This document shows, one piece after another, positions 13,054 to 24,145 of a DNA stretch of 64,000 nt. Numbering within the stretch: position 1 is the first letter of the stretch; each line of letters opens with the position of its first letter. The translations under genes and the position numbers were made by a program. This DNA is from Nigrospora sphaerica. Lineage: Eukaryota > Ascomycota > Sordariomycetes > Amphisphaeriales > Apiosporaceae. Below the pieces are notes generated by a model. The model was not told where the DNA came from. It saw only the letters and a list, made by a program, of their open reading frames with translations, and did no database searches. Location: NCBI GenBank assembly GCA_018287875.1, contig JAGVVL010000013.1, positions 2,542,001 through 2,606,000 on the forward strand, given 5' to 3'.

Positions 13054-16000
13054 GAGGGCTGGGCTGGCTGGTCGGACTGTGGTGGAGGAGAGGGTGGGTA
13101 GGGCGTGTGTACCTGGGTCTCTTTGTCTGGGTCTGGGTCTGGGTCCAGGGCTCCAGGGCTCCCAGGGCTCCCGGGGCTGCAGGCTAGGCCTGTAATAGCG
13201 AGGTACGTCGTACCCCGTTCACGGCCGGCTTGTCTACCCAGCTAGCTCTTCCAAGCTTGTCCGAGGTAGGGATGGGGATGGGACGGGAGCGAGCGCGCGA
13301 ACACCCATCTCTGACACTGGAGAGATGACGATGCGGAAGAGACATGGGGGCTGAAGGAGAGGTAGGTAATAGACAGGAGGAGAGGGACGGGACCTGCACT
13401 ACCGGGGCAGCTACCTACTATCTCGCTCCCCTGCTCCGTACCCCCTTCATGTTTGTATCTAAAAACATACTTCCCATACCTATCGGCGGATATAACAGCT
13501 CGCTCCTACGCATACTGCCTGCCTGTCTCTTTATCGGCCTGCTTGCATACCTATCTCTTGGTTTAGGTACGTCCATCTGCTTTGGGCAGAAAGCAACCAG
13601 TCGGTGCGGGAGAGGGCGAGAGGGGAAAGTGTACGTCAACTCCGTACATTTGACAGGTCGACTTCCGGGCGGGGGTGGAGGGAGGGGAGGGGGGGGGGCT
13701 ACGAATGGAGGACTCGGGTTTTTGTTTTCTTCTTTTTTTTCTGACCTCCCCGGCTAGACGAACGAATTGCAGTATGGGGCGCGGGTGAAGAAGGTGGTGG
13801 TGGTGGTGGTCCGGCCTAATATGCGTTGCGGGCGACGTGCGGGCGCCCGGCGGAGGACGGCCTGGTTGTCACTTTGGCACTCCTGATTAAAACCCCCTTT
13901 CCCCGGCTGGGATCTTGGTGTTTTTTGGCCCCCAAAATGAAATAACGAGAATGAAAATAAAACGGGAGACCAGCGACACACAGTACGACTGGGTTGTAAA
14001 GAAAGTGGAGGCGCCTCCCGGCTATTTTCTTCTGGCCCTGGACACGCAGGAAGGACGGCGAAGAGGAAGCGCAAGGAAGACAACGACTTGATCCGTAAGC
14101 TTATTGGCTTCCATCCATTTTACCGTCGCGTAAGTGTAGAGTCGGGAGTCGCAGGTGCTGGCTGACGAGTTCTGTCCGCACGCGCTTGGCCGGGCACGGT
14201 GCGTGTGTATCGCATGGGGTGTGTGACCAATGTACGTGACGAAGCTGCTCCTGCGGCGGTTGCCGCCCAGCTTCTTCCCTCGCTCCGGACCCTGTCTGCG
14301 CCTCTCATGGACTTGACCTCTTGGGAGCCCTCGAGGAGGGGGGATGGCGCTTACCGAGGCCGCCTAGGCAGCATTTCGGCGTTGCCATTCGTGGCACACT
14401 GCTGACTGCGCGGCAATGCTTCCGCTGCAGCAACATGCTTGCGGTGACAATAGACATGACCTCCTGCAAAAGCAAAGAAGGGCTTCCTCCCTCCCCAGAT
14501 GACCCCCAGATACGATTGCTGCGGTTGTGACGAGTGAGGTCTTGTCCCATGCGGCGCCGGTGCGACGCGGTGCGATGCGACGCGCGCCGCGCTGCCCGTG
14601 CCGCATTGGCATCAGCGGCCAGTCAGCCAGCTTCTCTCGACGAGGCTGGTAGGGCGTTCCCTTGTAATTGAGGTCTTTTCCTGGCTCCGGGTCCGCCTAC
14701 ATGCCGACCAGTCGACGTGTTATCCGCTCGGGATGACCGTGCTTTGATTTGACGTGCCAACTCCCGGGTTTCCGGCCCCGTCGGTTGCAGTGCCGGCTGC
14801 TAATCGGCATCGTGAACTCTCAGGGCTGCATAATCAGGGACTGAGGGCACCATGAATGACAGCACGCGACACGGCGCCTCTACACATCATACCTACAACC
14901 CATGTTTCTCTCTTCCGACTACGGCGGGGGCAGGCGTCCGTCACGCATGAGACAGTGCGGACACGGATGGGCGAGGAGACCAAGGGACACGGCAATCCAC
15001 CCTTTCTCTACTGTTCATATCCCTACCGACGTGCCTCTTCGACTCCCCCGTTTGCCATGCTCATGCTGCTGCTGCTGGCAACCGGGGTTGTGACAACTGC
15101 GATAGCGATCGCCAAGAGCCAGTTGGCCAGTCATCAGCGGACTTTATTGTTACCACGCTGGATGACGTGAGCTTCGGACCGAGCCTCGGGTCATCCACTC
15201 CTCCCGACGGACTCTCCCAGGTCATCCTTTTTCCAGTCGGCGGCCAAGGCTACTTCCCCCGGCTTTCCAGCTTCCCTCGTCTTCTTGCTCGCTTGCCCGG
15301 CTGCTGACTAGCTTGAAAGGTACCTCCTTCGGTACGTAGCCAGCCCATACCGCACAGCTACCAAGCTCGCCAAGCTATGTCATGTAGATGGATGGATACG
15401 TTCTGTACTTAGGCAAGCAGTCGTAGACATAAGCCGCTCATTACACTTCCCTCTCCCCTGGCCCTCCCTCCCTGCTTTTGGCCGAAACGAAGTCATGAAC
15501 GGGCACTCCTCTAGTCAGTTGGTACCAAGTCCACACCCCTTCCCCAAGATGAGCCTGGCTTCCTCCGCAGAAAAGTGGCCGCCGGCCATTGATCCTGGAT
15601 CCCAATGCTTGCTCGCTACGGCCCCACATTCGGGGTGCGACGCTGTTGATGGGTACCTCCAGCAGCTCTGAAAGAGAGTCCGAAAGGCTGGACGGGGGGG
15701 AAGATGAAAAATAAGATAAAGAAGAAGATGGAGGAGTCCCACGGGATGTGGAGGGCAAATCAAGTACAGGTATTCTTTCCCTGCTCCTTTTTTTTCGACG
15801 GCGTCCCGAGCCCACCCACCTAGATAGTTCGGCCGGGCGTTCGTGTTGTTACATGCTGCATCCGTGGCCATTGGGATGGATCTTCCCGCGGGCTCGCGCA
15901 CCGCGTTAGGGACTGCTCGCGGCCCATATGGGTTGTCTGTCCCTTACCGGGGACGAAGCCGTACGGACGAGGGCGGCGGGCGGGGAACCAACCTGCAGCC

Positions 16001-16325
16001 ACCGACACCTCTTACCCCGGCACCCTAACTGCCCGAACCCTGGCTGCCATCACTTCATGCCCGCCAACGTGGAGCATCCACTGCGCCGGTAAAAAGTACA
16101 GGGCCGTCAACGGCGCCAGTGAAACCCCGTTGCGCCATTTGCCAGCGTCCGAGGCGATGCCGGCCCTCCAAGTTTGCTCACGCTGGGTGGGCGGGCTGCC
16201 GATAGTTTGTGTTTTTTAGCCAGGACTGACCGCCGGGCGTGCGTCGTTGGCGATGCCGTTAAACGAGATCGGACCCAGCCCGCTGGGACCTCGGTCGGTG
16301 CGCGAGCTTGCTGTGTGCCTGAGTT

Positions 16326-16373
16326 GGTGTGTGGGTGTATGTGTGTGTGTGTATGTGTGCGTGTGCGTGTGTG
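16326..16373 (+). repeat. (GT)n microsatellite
   Basis: Alternating GT with a few GTAT and GCGT interruptions, about 48 bp. No gene overlaps it. Confidence 0.85.
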
Positions 16374-17922
16374 CCGTCTTATTCCCTCGGGATAGAAAGA
16401 GATGAGACGGGGCGGCTGGTACCTACTACCCAACATGTACGCACGTATGTACCGTCGCCCATCGTACGTTTCTTCCCACCCCTGGACCTGAAGCTGCCGC
16501 AGGGCCACCGTCAGGAGCTTGCATTTTTTGAACCTCCTACCCCAGGCCATTCGGCACTCTAGCCGGCCGCTGGAGGGCTGGCTGCCTCGGTTTGCTTGTC
16601 TTGCATGCGTCATGCTATGTGCGGGCGGCCAAGGCTGGTTCGCCCCTCTCCCACATCGGATCAACACCCACGCCGTCGTCATATCTGTGTCCGAACACGC
16701 TGGACGCCGTGTCGGTCTCAGCCCTTGCAGCTTCCGAACACTAGCCGGTTTGGTAAGGCAGGTAATTGGGGAGCTGCGGAACAACCGACCCGGCCAGGCT
16801 CGGGCCAAGGCCAAACGGCTCACCGATCTCGAACGGTGTTGCTTCTCGTCCCGGATCCATGTCTGGCAGATCGCAAGACACGGCTGGGCCAAGGCTTGGG
16901 TGCCGATGCGACCCCCCCAAACCCCCATGGCTGGCTTTTTCTCCTCTTCGAGGCGCCGGCAGATGGTGAGCGTGTGCTGTGGTGGCGTTAGGATCCGCCA
17001 GTGCCATGGTGAATTCGCACACCTTCAAGAGCTCCAGCGGGCCTTGGGGAATAGGTACATGGCGCACACAGTCGTCGGTTCGAATCCTGCAGATCTTCTT
17101 ACGCATCCACCCCGACCTGCCAGCATTTGTTACTCCACCTGTTATGGGATGTATGATGGCTACATGGGACGACGGCCTAGCGCGACAACGCTACCGAACA
17201 AGGTGCCCTCGTGGTCGAGCGGCAACTACATATTTCCCATGCTAGGCCGACGCACCAGCCAGCCAGGCCGTCTGGGTCGAACGTCTGGAAATGTTCGCCG
17301 CCCGCGTGGTAGGCTGCTATATTTAGACGCGCCGGACGGGCCAGCTCAGGGTAATAGTTGCTGTATCTACGCCGTAGTGGTGTGAGGATTGGGAGGCAGG
17401 GCACTTGTTAGGGAGGTGGCCCCTTACATCTGCTCAGGCGCCATTGCGCGGTCGCACCACGGTGATTTGGGTGTCCATGTTATTTGCCCGCCTCCACGGC
17501 CCGCTTTCCTCCCCATGTCCGGAATGACGCGCTCTTCCCCATTCAGCATCAGGATGCCCGATCGAGCTGCCACCGTCACGTTGCGTGGTAACGGCACGCC
17601 TAGCTTTGCCCTGTTCCTTGCAGCCGTGGCTTTTGTGATTGCTATAGGCCACGCACCTCTCACCCAGGCAGGTTGCCCGGCGTTGGTAGACATGGACCCT
17701 GAACACCCAGCATCGTACGCGCGTGTCTTGCGCCGAGGCCTTGGCTAGCATATTTCCCAGGTCGGTGAAGAGCGTCATGATGGCAAACGCACGCCGATAC
17801 GAGCTATCATGCCCACCCCTGATTTGGGACCGAAGCCCCCGCAGTCCGTCTGTCGGCCAGTCCAAGACACCACGGGAGAGAAAGTTCGGGGAAGCATCGA
17901 GGCCGTCGGCAACAGCCAAGTT

Positions 17923-18801
17923 TCATTCCCTTGCCTCGGTTGAGCCAAGTCGGCTTGCCAACTCGATGAATCCGTCACCTCCCACATCGATCCAGAGGTC
18001 TACCCAGCCCCTGGCCTCCTTCAAAAGCTCCGGGTTTGACGCCCACTCCTCCTCCCGGGGCCTCTCCACGTATATGGTTCGCAGGCCGCAGGACCGCGCC
18101 GCTTTCAGATCACCAAGGTGAGCCGCCACCATGGCGCACTCCTCCGGCCGGCGCCCCAGCGAGCTGGCTGCGCCCAGGTAGGTCGTGGGGTTCGGCTTGT
18201 AGGCCTTGAAGTCGGCCGAAGAAACAAGCCTCTGGAAACCCAGGTTTCCGTACTCGTTGAGATCCCGGAGCAGCGACTGGTTGCCGTTCGAAAGGGTCGA
18301 CGTGACGTACCGGCGGCCCAACGCCTTCAAGCCCGGCGCGGAATCCTCCCATGGCGTCAAGGAATGCCATACAAGACTCAGGGACCTCACTTCGGCGTCC
18401 GAGTACGTCCCGGCGAGGCCCCACTGGTGTAGGAGGAGCACCAAGCTGTCATAGTGATGCGTGTCGATGTCCTTCCACTCCGTCTGCCCGGGCACGAAGG
18501 ACCGGGTAAAGCGGCCGTAGCTGTCCCGCCACTCCTGGGCAAAGCCGGCCCAGTCGTCGTCCGTCAGCTCCCGGAGCCGCAGCTGCAGGGCGGCGGGAAG
18601 GTCCGCGAAGGCCGGCGAGCTTGTCTTCGCCCGCGCGCTTCGGACCAGCGCGGTCACGACGCTTGATCGCCAGTTCACGACGGTGCCGAAGACGTCAAAG
18701 AGCAAGGCCCGGACGCCCTGCAGGGCGTCGGGGATGGCAAGGGGAGCCGCGGCCATGGAGACGAGGTGATGCTTGTTGTTGCCGGCAGGTGGGGTCGACA
18801 T
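17923..18801 (-). CDS. HAD superfamily 2-haloacid dehalogenase (type II)
   Basis: Single exon of 292 residues from the ATG at 18801. An in-frame ATG at 18876 would add 25 residues, but the proposed start leads sooner into the conserved fold. HAD motif I is DVFGT with the nucleophile Asp36. Motif II is the T-L-S-N-G-N segment, the conserved Lys is in DFKAYKP, and the C-terminal motif is AAHLGDLKAA with acidic Asp. The cap region between motifs I and II is the helical type seen in L-2-haloacid dehalogenases. Family chemistry is hydrolytic removal of halide from 2-haloacids by an aspartyl-ester intermediate. The natural substrate in fungi is generally unknown, so only the class is assigned. No signal peptide is apparent, so the enzyme is probably cytosolic. 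It has no functional neighbours. Confidence 0.9.
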   Translation of the reverse strand: MSTPPAGNNKHHLVSMAAAPLAIPDALQGVRALLFDVFGTVVNWRSSVVTALVRSARAKTSSPAFADLPAALQLRLRELTDDDWAGFAQEWRDSYGRFTRSFVPGQTEWKDIDTHHYDSLVLLLHQWGLAGTYSDAEVRSLSLVWHSLTPWEDSAPGLKALGRRYVTSTLSNGNQSLLRDLNEYGNLGFQRLVSSADFKAYKPNPTTYLGAASSLGRRPEECAMVAAHLGDLKAARSCGLRTIYVERPREEEWASNPELLKEARGWVDLWIDVGGDGFIELASRLGSTEARE

Positions 18802-20074
18802 CTCGGTGACTCCAGCCTTGGATATTAAGGGAAAGTGAGGAACGCATATTGCCGATACGGAGCAGACGTCCAGCATTTGCCGCGGAGCCGAGCCGATTCG
18901 CCCGTGGGGTTGCTTGGCGCCGCTCCTTAGGTTGCCCTGTACGTAAAGCGCCTGGGCACCTTAACCCAGCACGCTTCGTCTATTGGCGTGACAGGCATGG
19001 AATATCTTGATATTAACCTGAGCGGGAAGTGAGCGCCCCATGCTCTCACCCCAGGGGTAGAAGCTACCACCAACCAAGCAAACACTCAGAGCATACCCAT
19101 AGCTGCGCTTGTTTTTCGGTACTTGGGAAGCGCTCATTTATCAATGGACTGTTTCATAGTGTGGTACATAAATAGACGGTTTTAGCCGCGCTCGTAACTG
19201 ATAGGGTCATTGAGAGAGATCGCTCCGAATATAGCGTAACGGCTAAGTAAACGCGCTGTGCGAGCTAGGCTTTAGTAGGGTGGTCTGTGTCCCAAGCTGG
19301 AAAAGAGCCATGCTTCCTACATCACACCCGGTGTGCCCTACGCACTGTCAGTCTGTCTTAACCCCGTTCATTATTATAACGACCAGGCATCCAAATCTGA
19401 AGAAAATATTTCATCTCGCTCCGGACCCATCCATTGGGTCTGATCAGGGCACGCACAGTCAGAGCTGGTGTCAGAACCCACAGATCAAACTGCTCTGTCA
19501 GCACAGTGTATGCTAGACCTGTAGAGATTGTGTGTAAGGATCGTGAGGACGAAGGTTGTGTTTGATGGATTGATTGATTACTAGCTAACTACGGGGCTCG
19601 TGGTCATGACCTTTGTAGGTCGAGACATGTGCCCAGCTCATTCGGTTAGCCAAAGGTGCGGCCAACAAGGTTCGGCTAACCCGAGTCTCACAGTGTAGCT
19701 GCGACCCTTTGGTGATAGGTAGAGGATAGGATAGCCAGTATTGAACGTACAATATTTGAGCGGTTTCTTATATGAACATAATTGCAGTGGCTGGATCTCT
19801 GGTATTGTACCTCCATATCGGGCACCTAACACGGGGTCGCAAAGAGACGAACTGGCCTGGTTTTGAAAAACGATGAAGGAGAAGAGCGACGCGCCCCCTG
19901 CGCTGTCATGCTTTCAAGGGGGGACGGATGCGTGTATACACACACACACACACACATATATATATATGGGCAGTACTGCCAATAGAAACAGTCACTTCGC
20001 CACTGGTCAATCCAAACATTAATCTTAACCCTATCCATCGCGGCTAACGCCCCCCGACCTATGGGGAGGTCCGA
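18802..20074. other. intergenic, relatively AT-rich
   Basis: I see no gene here. The DNA from about 19.0 to 20.0 kb is less GC-rich than most of the window and contains the CA/TA microsatellite at 19935-19967. Confidence 0.6.
19935..19967 (+). repeat. (CA)n(TA)n microsatellite
   Basis: About eleven CA units run directly into about six TA units. Confidence 0.9.
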
Positions 20075-20939
20075 TCAAGTGTCACGGTATGTTTTCATAC
20101 CCAATACGGTCAGATATCCATACCCTCGTATATACACTTCTACATCACCCAAAATTCTGTCGACAGAATCGCAGATATCAGCTAAAAGCTTTTCATACTG
20201 GGCAAGGACGAGGATGAGCCAAGCTTACCGAGGGCAGCATCCGCAATACTTTCGGCGTTTTGCCACGGTGCAATGGTGCCGTCGGGGACACTGCCCAGCT
20301 TCCAGATGCTAAGGAGCTCCCGTGTATGCCTGGGCGGGTTGACCTGTGGCGTGTTAAAGGTGTTAAAGGTGTCGTGGGCCTTGTATTGCCGCTGAGATCT
20401 CTGCAGCGGCGAGAAAGAGGCAAGAGCTCCAGTTTAGTCGCCTCGATGGCCCTCGGTACGCCAGCCACCGGGGGGTGGGGTGGGGGGGGAGGCAATCCTT
20501 CTCGGGCAGGCCGGCCGCCTTTCCCACGACTTCGAGGAGCGTCATCTCGTTGAGCAGAACGAGGGCGCCGACGGAGAACTTCTTGAACCTGTAGGACGGC
20601 AGGACGCGCCAGCTGCCGCGCTTCTCAGGCTCATACTTCTTGGCGTCCATGCTCGGCCTCGTGGCGTCCTCGCTGAAAAACTTGGGGAAGGGTAGTTTCT
20701 GGAGACTTACGCCTTGTGGTCCTTCTTGATATTCTCGTAGGCGTAATCAGCGTGCGTGATCACATCTTCGAAATTCTTCCCTAGCTTGGACTTCTGGCTC
20801 TTGCTGAAGCTCTCCCAAACGTCAACTTTGCGAGGTTTCACAACATCAAGTCCCAGGCTACCGTGGGCGAGGCAGAGAGAAGGGGCGCCAATGCCAGGAC
20901 GGCGGCGGCTAGACGCACCAGGCTGAACGAAGAATTCAT
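20075..20939 (-). pseudogene. unknown secreted protein, multi-exon, with single-base frameshift
   Basis: The start codon at 20939 opens a clear signal peptide (MNSSFSLVRLAAAVLALAPL, Ala-rich cleavage region). The frame then stops within a few codons. One base out of frame it continues as a charged mature segment containing KVDVWESFSK and NFEDVITHADYAYENI. A possible but very short (38 bp) GTAAGT...TTTCAG intron joins this in frame to MDAKKYEPEKRGSWRVLP and LNEMTLLEVVGKAAGLPEKD. After an unresolved boundary in C-rich DNA, the coding style resumes at about 20412-20270 with RELLSIWKLGSVPDG and PWQNAESIADAAL. A 47-bp GTAAGC...TTTTAG intron (about 20246-20200) leads in frame to ADICDSVDRILGDVEVYIRG and TGA at 20077-20075. 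I do not recognise the family. It is either a recently broken secreted-protein gene or an intact one with a base-calling error at about 20871. Confidence 0.55.
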
Positions 20940-21839
20940 GATGACAGGAATGTGTCTTGTTGTTTCAGAAAAGGGGCTTGCTGTACGATCTGGAATAAGG
21001 CACAGGGATACGGTGCTGTCTGAGCTGCAAGAAACACGGAATGATAGCAATTCAGGGGATGCTCTTTATAGCCAGACCGAAGCCATGGGCAGTCGACAAT
21101 GCCATCTACTCGACAGTTTGCAGTTTGGTATCACAGGCGTGCCAAAACAGAGACGCAGCGTGGTGTTGGGTAGGGCGGAAGCACGCCGCAATCAAGACCG
21201 CGTGCTGCTCCCATCGCCTCAAACGACTCTGCAATCATGAGATGCATGATCTTCTCACTTAGAACTCCTCGGAACCTCACGACTGGACCTGGAACGAATA
21301 TGGCGAACACCTCCAAAGTTCTCATCGGCGATGGTTAGAGAAATTCTTTGATCACACGTCACGCCTTCAGGCTGAGCAGCGTATTTACTGTTCGAGGCTC
21401 ACACGTGATATTGAATAGCCTGCTTAGGATGGAAATAGCAACCGGGACGCGGGAGGCGTTGGGCACACTGTATGATGGCGATCATTGTGTTACCCTCAGA
21501 CACCCTTCCTCCTTGAACCATGGTCTTCGTCGGATGGAGGCTGGGATACTCGGTTCGAAACCGACGGGCCAAGGCCCGCTTGTCTTGTATTGCCACGCCG
21601 GTGCGGCATCGTCTAGCTGCCAAGCCTGACGTAGTTTGGCGTTGCGAGGCTCCGACAAAGCAATGTATTTCACGATATTCCCATACCCGCATACCAAATT
21701 TCCTGCGGTGCATACTATATTCCCAATGAAACGTTACTTTCCTTGCGCGTACACACCATCAATACCCAACCTCAACCTCAGTCAAGGACCAGTTTCAACA
21801 GCAGTGCTTCTTGTCCCCACCGCAAGGGGAGCGTACAAC
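20940..21839. other. intergenic between two damaged genes
   Basis: Upstream region of the secreted-protein gene on the minus strand and of the interrupted gene on the plus strand (divergent). No separate gene is supportable. Short open frames on both strands lack domains. Confidence 0.5.
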
Positions 21840-22592
21840 ATGGGGTTCTTTCAATACGACACCGATTCCCAGAAGAAATAGGCCAAACTCAACGTCAGCC
21901 TGTCGGCCTCTCCAGCCCTCTCTCTCAGCGACCCTGGGGCCGTCCTCCGCCTCGCCGTAACTGTGTCTATCGCATCCACGAAGGAGCAGCACGCGACAAA
22001 GCCTCTCACCTTGTGCACGAAGGACTGGGTTTTCGAGCAGGGGGGGGGCCGGCGAGGGCGGCGTCGTTGGATTCGCCTGCCGCGGCTTCACGTCGCTGCG
22101 GAGCGCGAGCGGCAACGCCAGCAGGAATCTCTCGACGGGGTACTTCCACGTCTCGGGGCGCGCCCACAACGACGACGACGAGGTGCGGGAGCGCGGGTAC
22201 CGCTTCCTGACGATTCCGGCGGCCGGATCGTCGCCCGAGGAGGAGGAGAGGGAGGGGGGGAGTGCCGCCCCCGTGGCGCCGCCACGCACGAGCCGGGCTG
22301 GGACCGCGTCTTCCGCCACGAGGAGAAGCGTACCGAGGCCGACGTCGTGCCGGGCGAGGCGTTCGAGGTGGACGTGGTCCCGGGCTTCCTCAGCACGCGC
22401 CGGTGGTGCTGGGGCAACCTCGGCGGCGACCTGAAGGACGAGAAGCCGCACGTGTAGCAGGCGCACGACGGCTACTACGGTGATGACAAGCCGCAAAAGG
22501 ATGACGGCCAAGTCCTCGGCGAAGTCCCCGTGCACCTCGACTGGGAAAACGTCACCGAAGGTGGGAAAGCGACGTTCACCAGAGTCGAGTAG
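21840..22592 (+). pseudogene. unknown protein gene interrupted by two TAG stops and two compensating indels
   Basis: A single frame opens at ATG 21840 (MGFFQYDTDSQKK) and meets TAG at 21879. It continues with good coding composition (AKLNVSLSASPALSLSDPG, then TKPLTLCTKDWVFEQ) to a 9-G run at 22040-22048. Beyond it the coding sense lies one base away (NLSTGYFHVSGRAHND, VRERGYRFLTIPAAGSS) up to a 7-G run at 22254-22260, where the original frame returns (PGEAFEVDVVPGFLSTRRW). A second TAG at 22455 interrupts it, and the frame ends at TAG 22590-22592 after VHLDWENVTEGGKATF. One base less in the first G run and one more in the second would reopen the middle. The length would be about 250 residues. 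I do not recognise the family, though the style resembles small fungal hypothetical proteins. No introns are needed. Confidence 0.6.
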
Positions 22593-23463
22593 GAGGTTTA
22601 CGAAATGTACAGATACATATCACGGGTTTCCTTCTGTATCTTCCCGAACCTCAGCACTCTCGCGTTGCTATGGGCATGCTACACATTGCAGTTTTATGCG
22701 GGGAAACCAAAGTAAGCGGTACGTTGCGCACATCGAGGAGACAAACGGTATCTCGATGGCAATTGAAAAAATGATGCCTGCTGTTTGTACGGGCTCGCTG
22801 GCCTCTGTAGCTCATCTGCTGGATAGCAAACTGACCCCACGGCTTGCTAGATGGAAGCATACAGGTTTAGCGAACTAGCTACATATGGCAGGGTACATGG
22901 GATGTAATGCACTGGCATCGAGAAGGACCCTGATACTCCCCAACATAAAGTAGACGCACCCGGGATCTCGCCATCGACAGTGTTTCCACGTCAAAGGCGT
23001 GACGCATCACCGACCTGGAAGGCGTCCATAGCCGTGCTCATCTGGACTGCCGGTTGCGCCTCGCTTCTGAGCCCGCTCGATAGAGATCCCCAGGCATGCC
23101 ACGCAATGAGACCCTACATATTCGCCCCCAAGCTATTGGCCCTGGGTGCGAGAGTGCGGGGGGAGCATATTGGACATAGAAGCGGCGTCAGGTTCGCTGC
23201 CGACGAGGACGCAAGGGAGCAGCCAGGATAGGGGTTTCTTCCACGTATGGCGACCACGGGAGAACCGAAAGGGCCGGTATGCCGTTCTTGCGGCCCCAAG
23301 GGAATCACGAAGACCGATGAATATTTTTCGAGGGGCGGCCAATCCGGCCGAGCAGACGATCCTTGGCATATTGCGGTCGATCACAGTCTTCTCAGTATTG
23401 GGCGTCTCGTACGATGTGGGCGGTACTCCTTACTTTTGTCATAAAACTGCTCAGATTCTGGTT
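22593..23463. other. intergenic, no supportable gene
   Basis: Short open frames with mixed composition occur on both strands (for example plus 23146-23508 and minus 23384-23133). None shows a domain, signal peptide or exon chain that I can support. Confidence 0.45.
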
Positions 23464-24145
23464 ATTTCACAGAGCACTGGGCCTCTCTGGGATTTTCCAC
23501 TCGTCTGAAATTGGTCATATGGAGTCCGTCATCAGGGTCCTTAACGGCTTCTTCGGATGCCTCCTCTCCTGGTGAATTACCTACGGGTCGCGGCGTCGTC
23601 CTCTTTCTATATTCCACCCTCCTCATGTTAAAAGCGGCCAACGTGCACCACACCGCCTCTTTCGGCGCTAGGCCCTCAAAGAGGTCACTGCTTTCCGTTG
23701 CTCCATGCTGCGTCCCTATCATTTTGGAAGCACCCGACACCATGAGAAAAAGGAGTGCTTACTGCCCCAGAATCAAGAGCGCCTCTGGAAACCCAAGGAG
23801 GAGTAGGGAATAGTGGCCAACGGGAAAGAAGCCAGGATGCTCTATCTTTGAAAAACCGTGTTCTTGGGTTGCCCTTTCCTAACTTCTAGTAGCGACCACC
23901 TTGATCGCAGGATTCACGGCACTTGAGTTAGATAATGCCTTGACCTTCGCTGCCAGCCAGACCAGGAAGTTGAAGGCATACGCAGGGGCGAGCAGAGGGG
24001 CCGCTTTGCCAATGAAAACAACACAGTCATAGCTCAGCACAACAAACCACGGAATAGAGGGTTTTTTGGGAGTCGAAGCCTAAGAACCGGTTTGCGACAG
24101 TGTGCTAACCATATTACTCCTCATATCTCCTACGATGAATGACAT
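23464..24145 (-). pseudogene. remnant of a membrane-protein gene
   Basis: One minus-strand frame from ATG 24145 stays coding-like through three stops, at 24082 (TAG), 23881 (TAG) and 23761 (TAA, inside a GTAAGC donor-like site). The clearest part is a hydrophobic stretch, SIPWFVVLSYDCVVFIGK, followed by APLLAPAYAFNFLVWLAAKV, which could be two transmembrane helices. A third hydrophobic segment, YSLLLLGFPEALLILG, lies further on. The first TAG follows CTT and might be an intron acceptor. The second has no usable intron around it. I do not recognise the family. It may be a decayed multi-pass protein or a multi-exon gene whose introns I could not resolve. Confidence 0.3.

Larger units (their letters stand above)
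12981..17922. other. gene-free interval between ras-2 and the HAD gene
   Basis: No supportable gene. The interval holds a CAG array (12995-13053), CTGGGT-type units near 13120-13160, a GGT run near 13797-13812, a GT microsatellite (16326-16373) and repeated GGATGG/GGTAGG motifs. Open frames up to about 290 codons occur near 16.1-17.4 kb on both strands, but their composition is Arg/Pro/Gly/His-rich and without domains. Confidence 0.6.

Noticed and set aside
17071..17110. GGTTCGAATCC resembling a tRNA T-loop / B box
   Set aside because: The flanking T-stem does not pair, there is no A box or acceptor stem about 70 bases upstream, and the minus strand does not fold either.
16107..17385. Long overlapping frames (273 and 288 codons) on opposite strands
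   Set aside because: Composition is Arg/Pro/Gly/His-rich, no motif, and both strands are equally open, as expected of GC-rich noncoding DNA.
21549..21562. GGTTCGAAACC B-box-like sequence
   Set aside because: No A box, D-arm or acceptor stem in the expected window, so it is likely chance.
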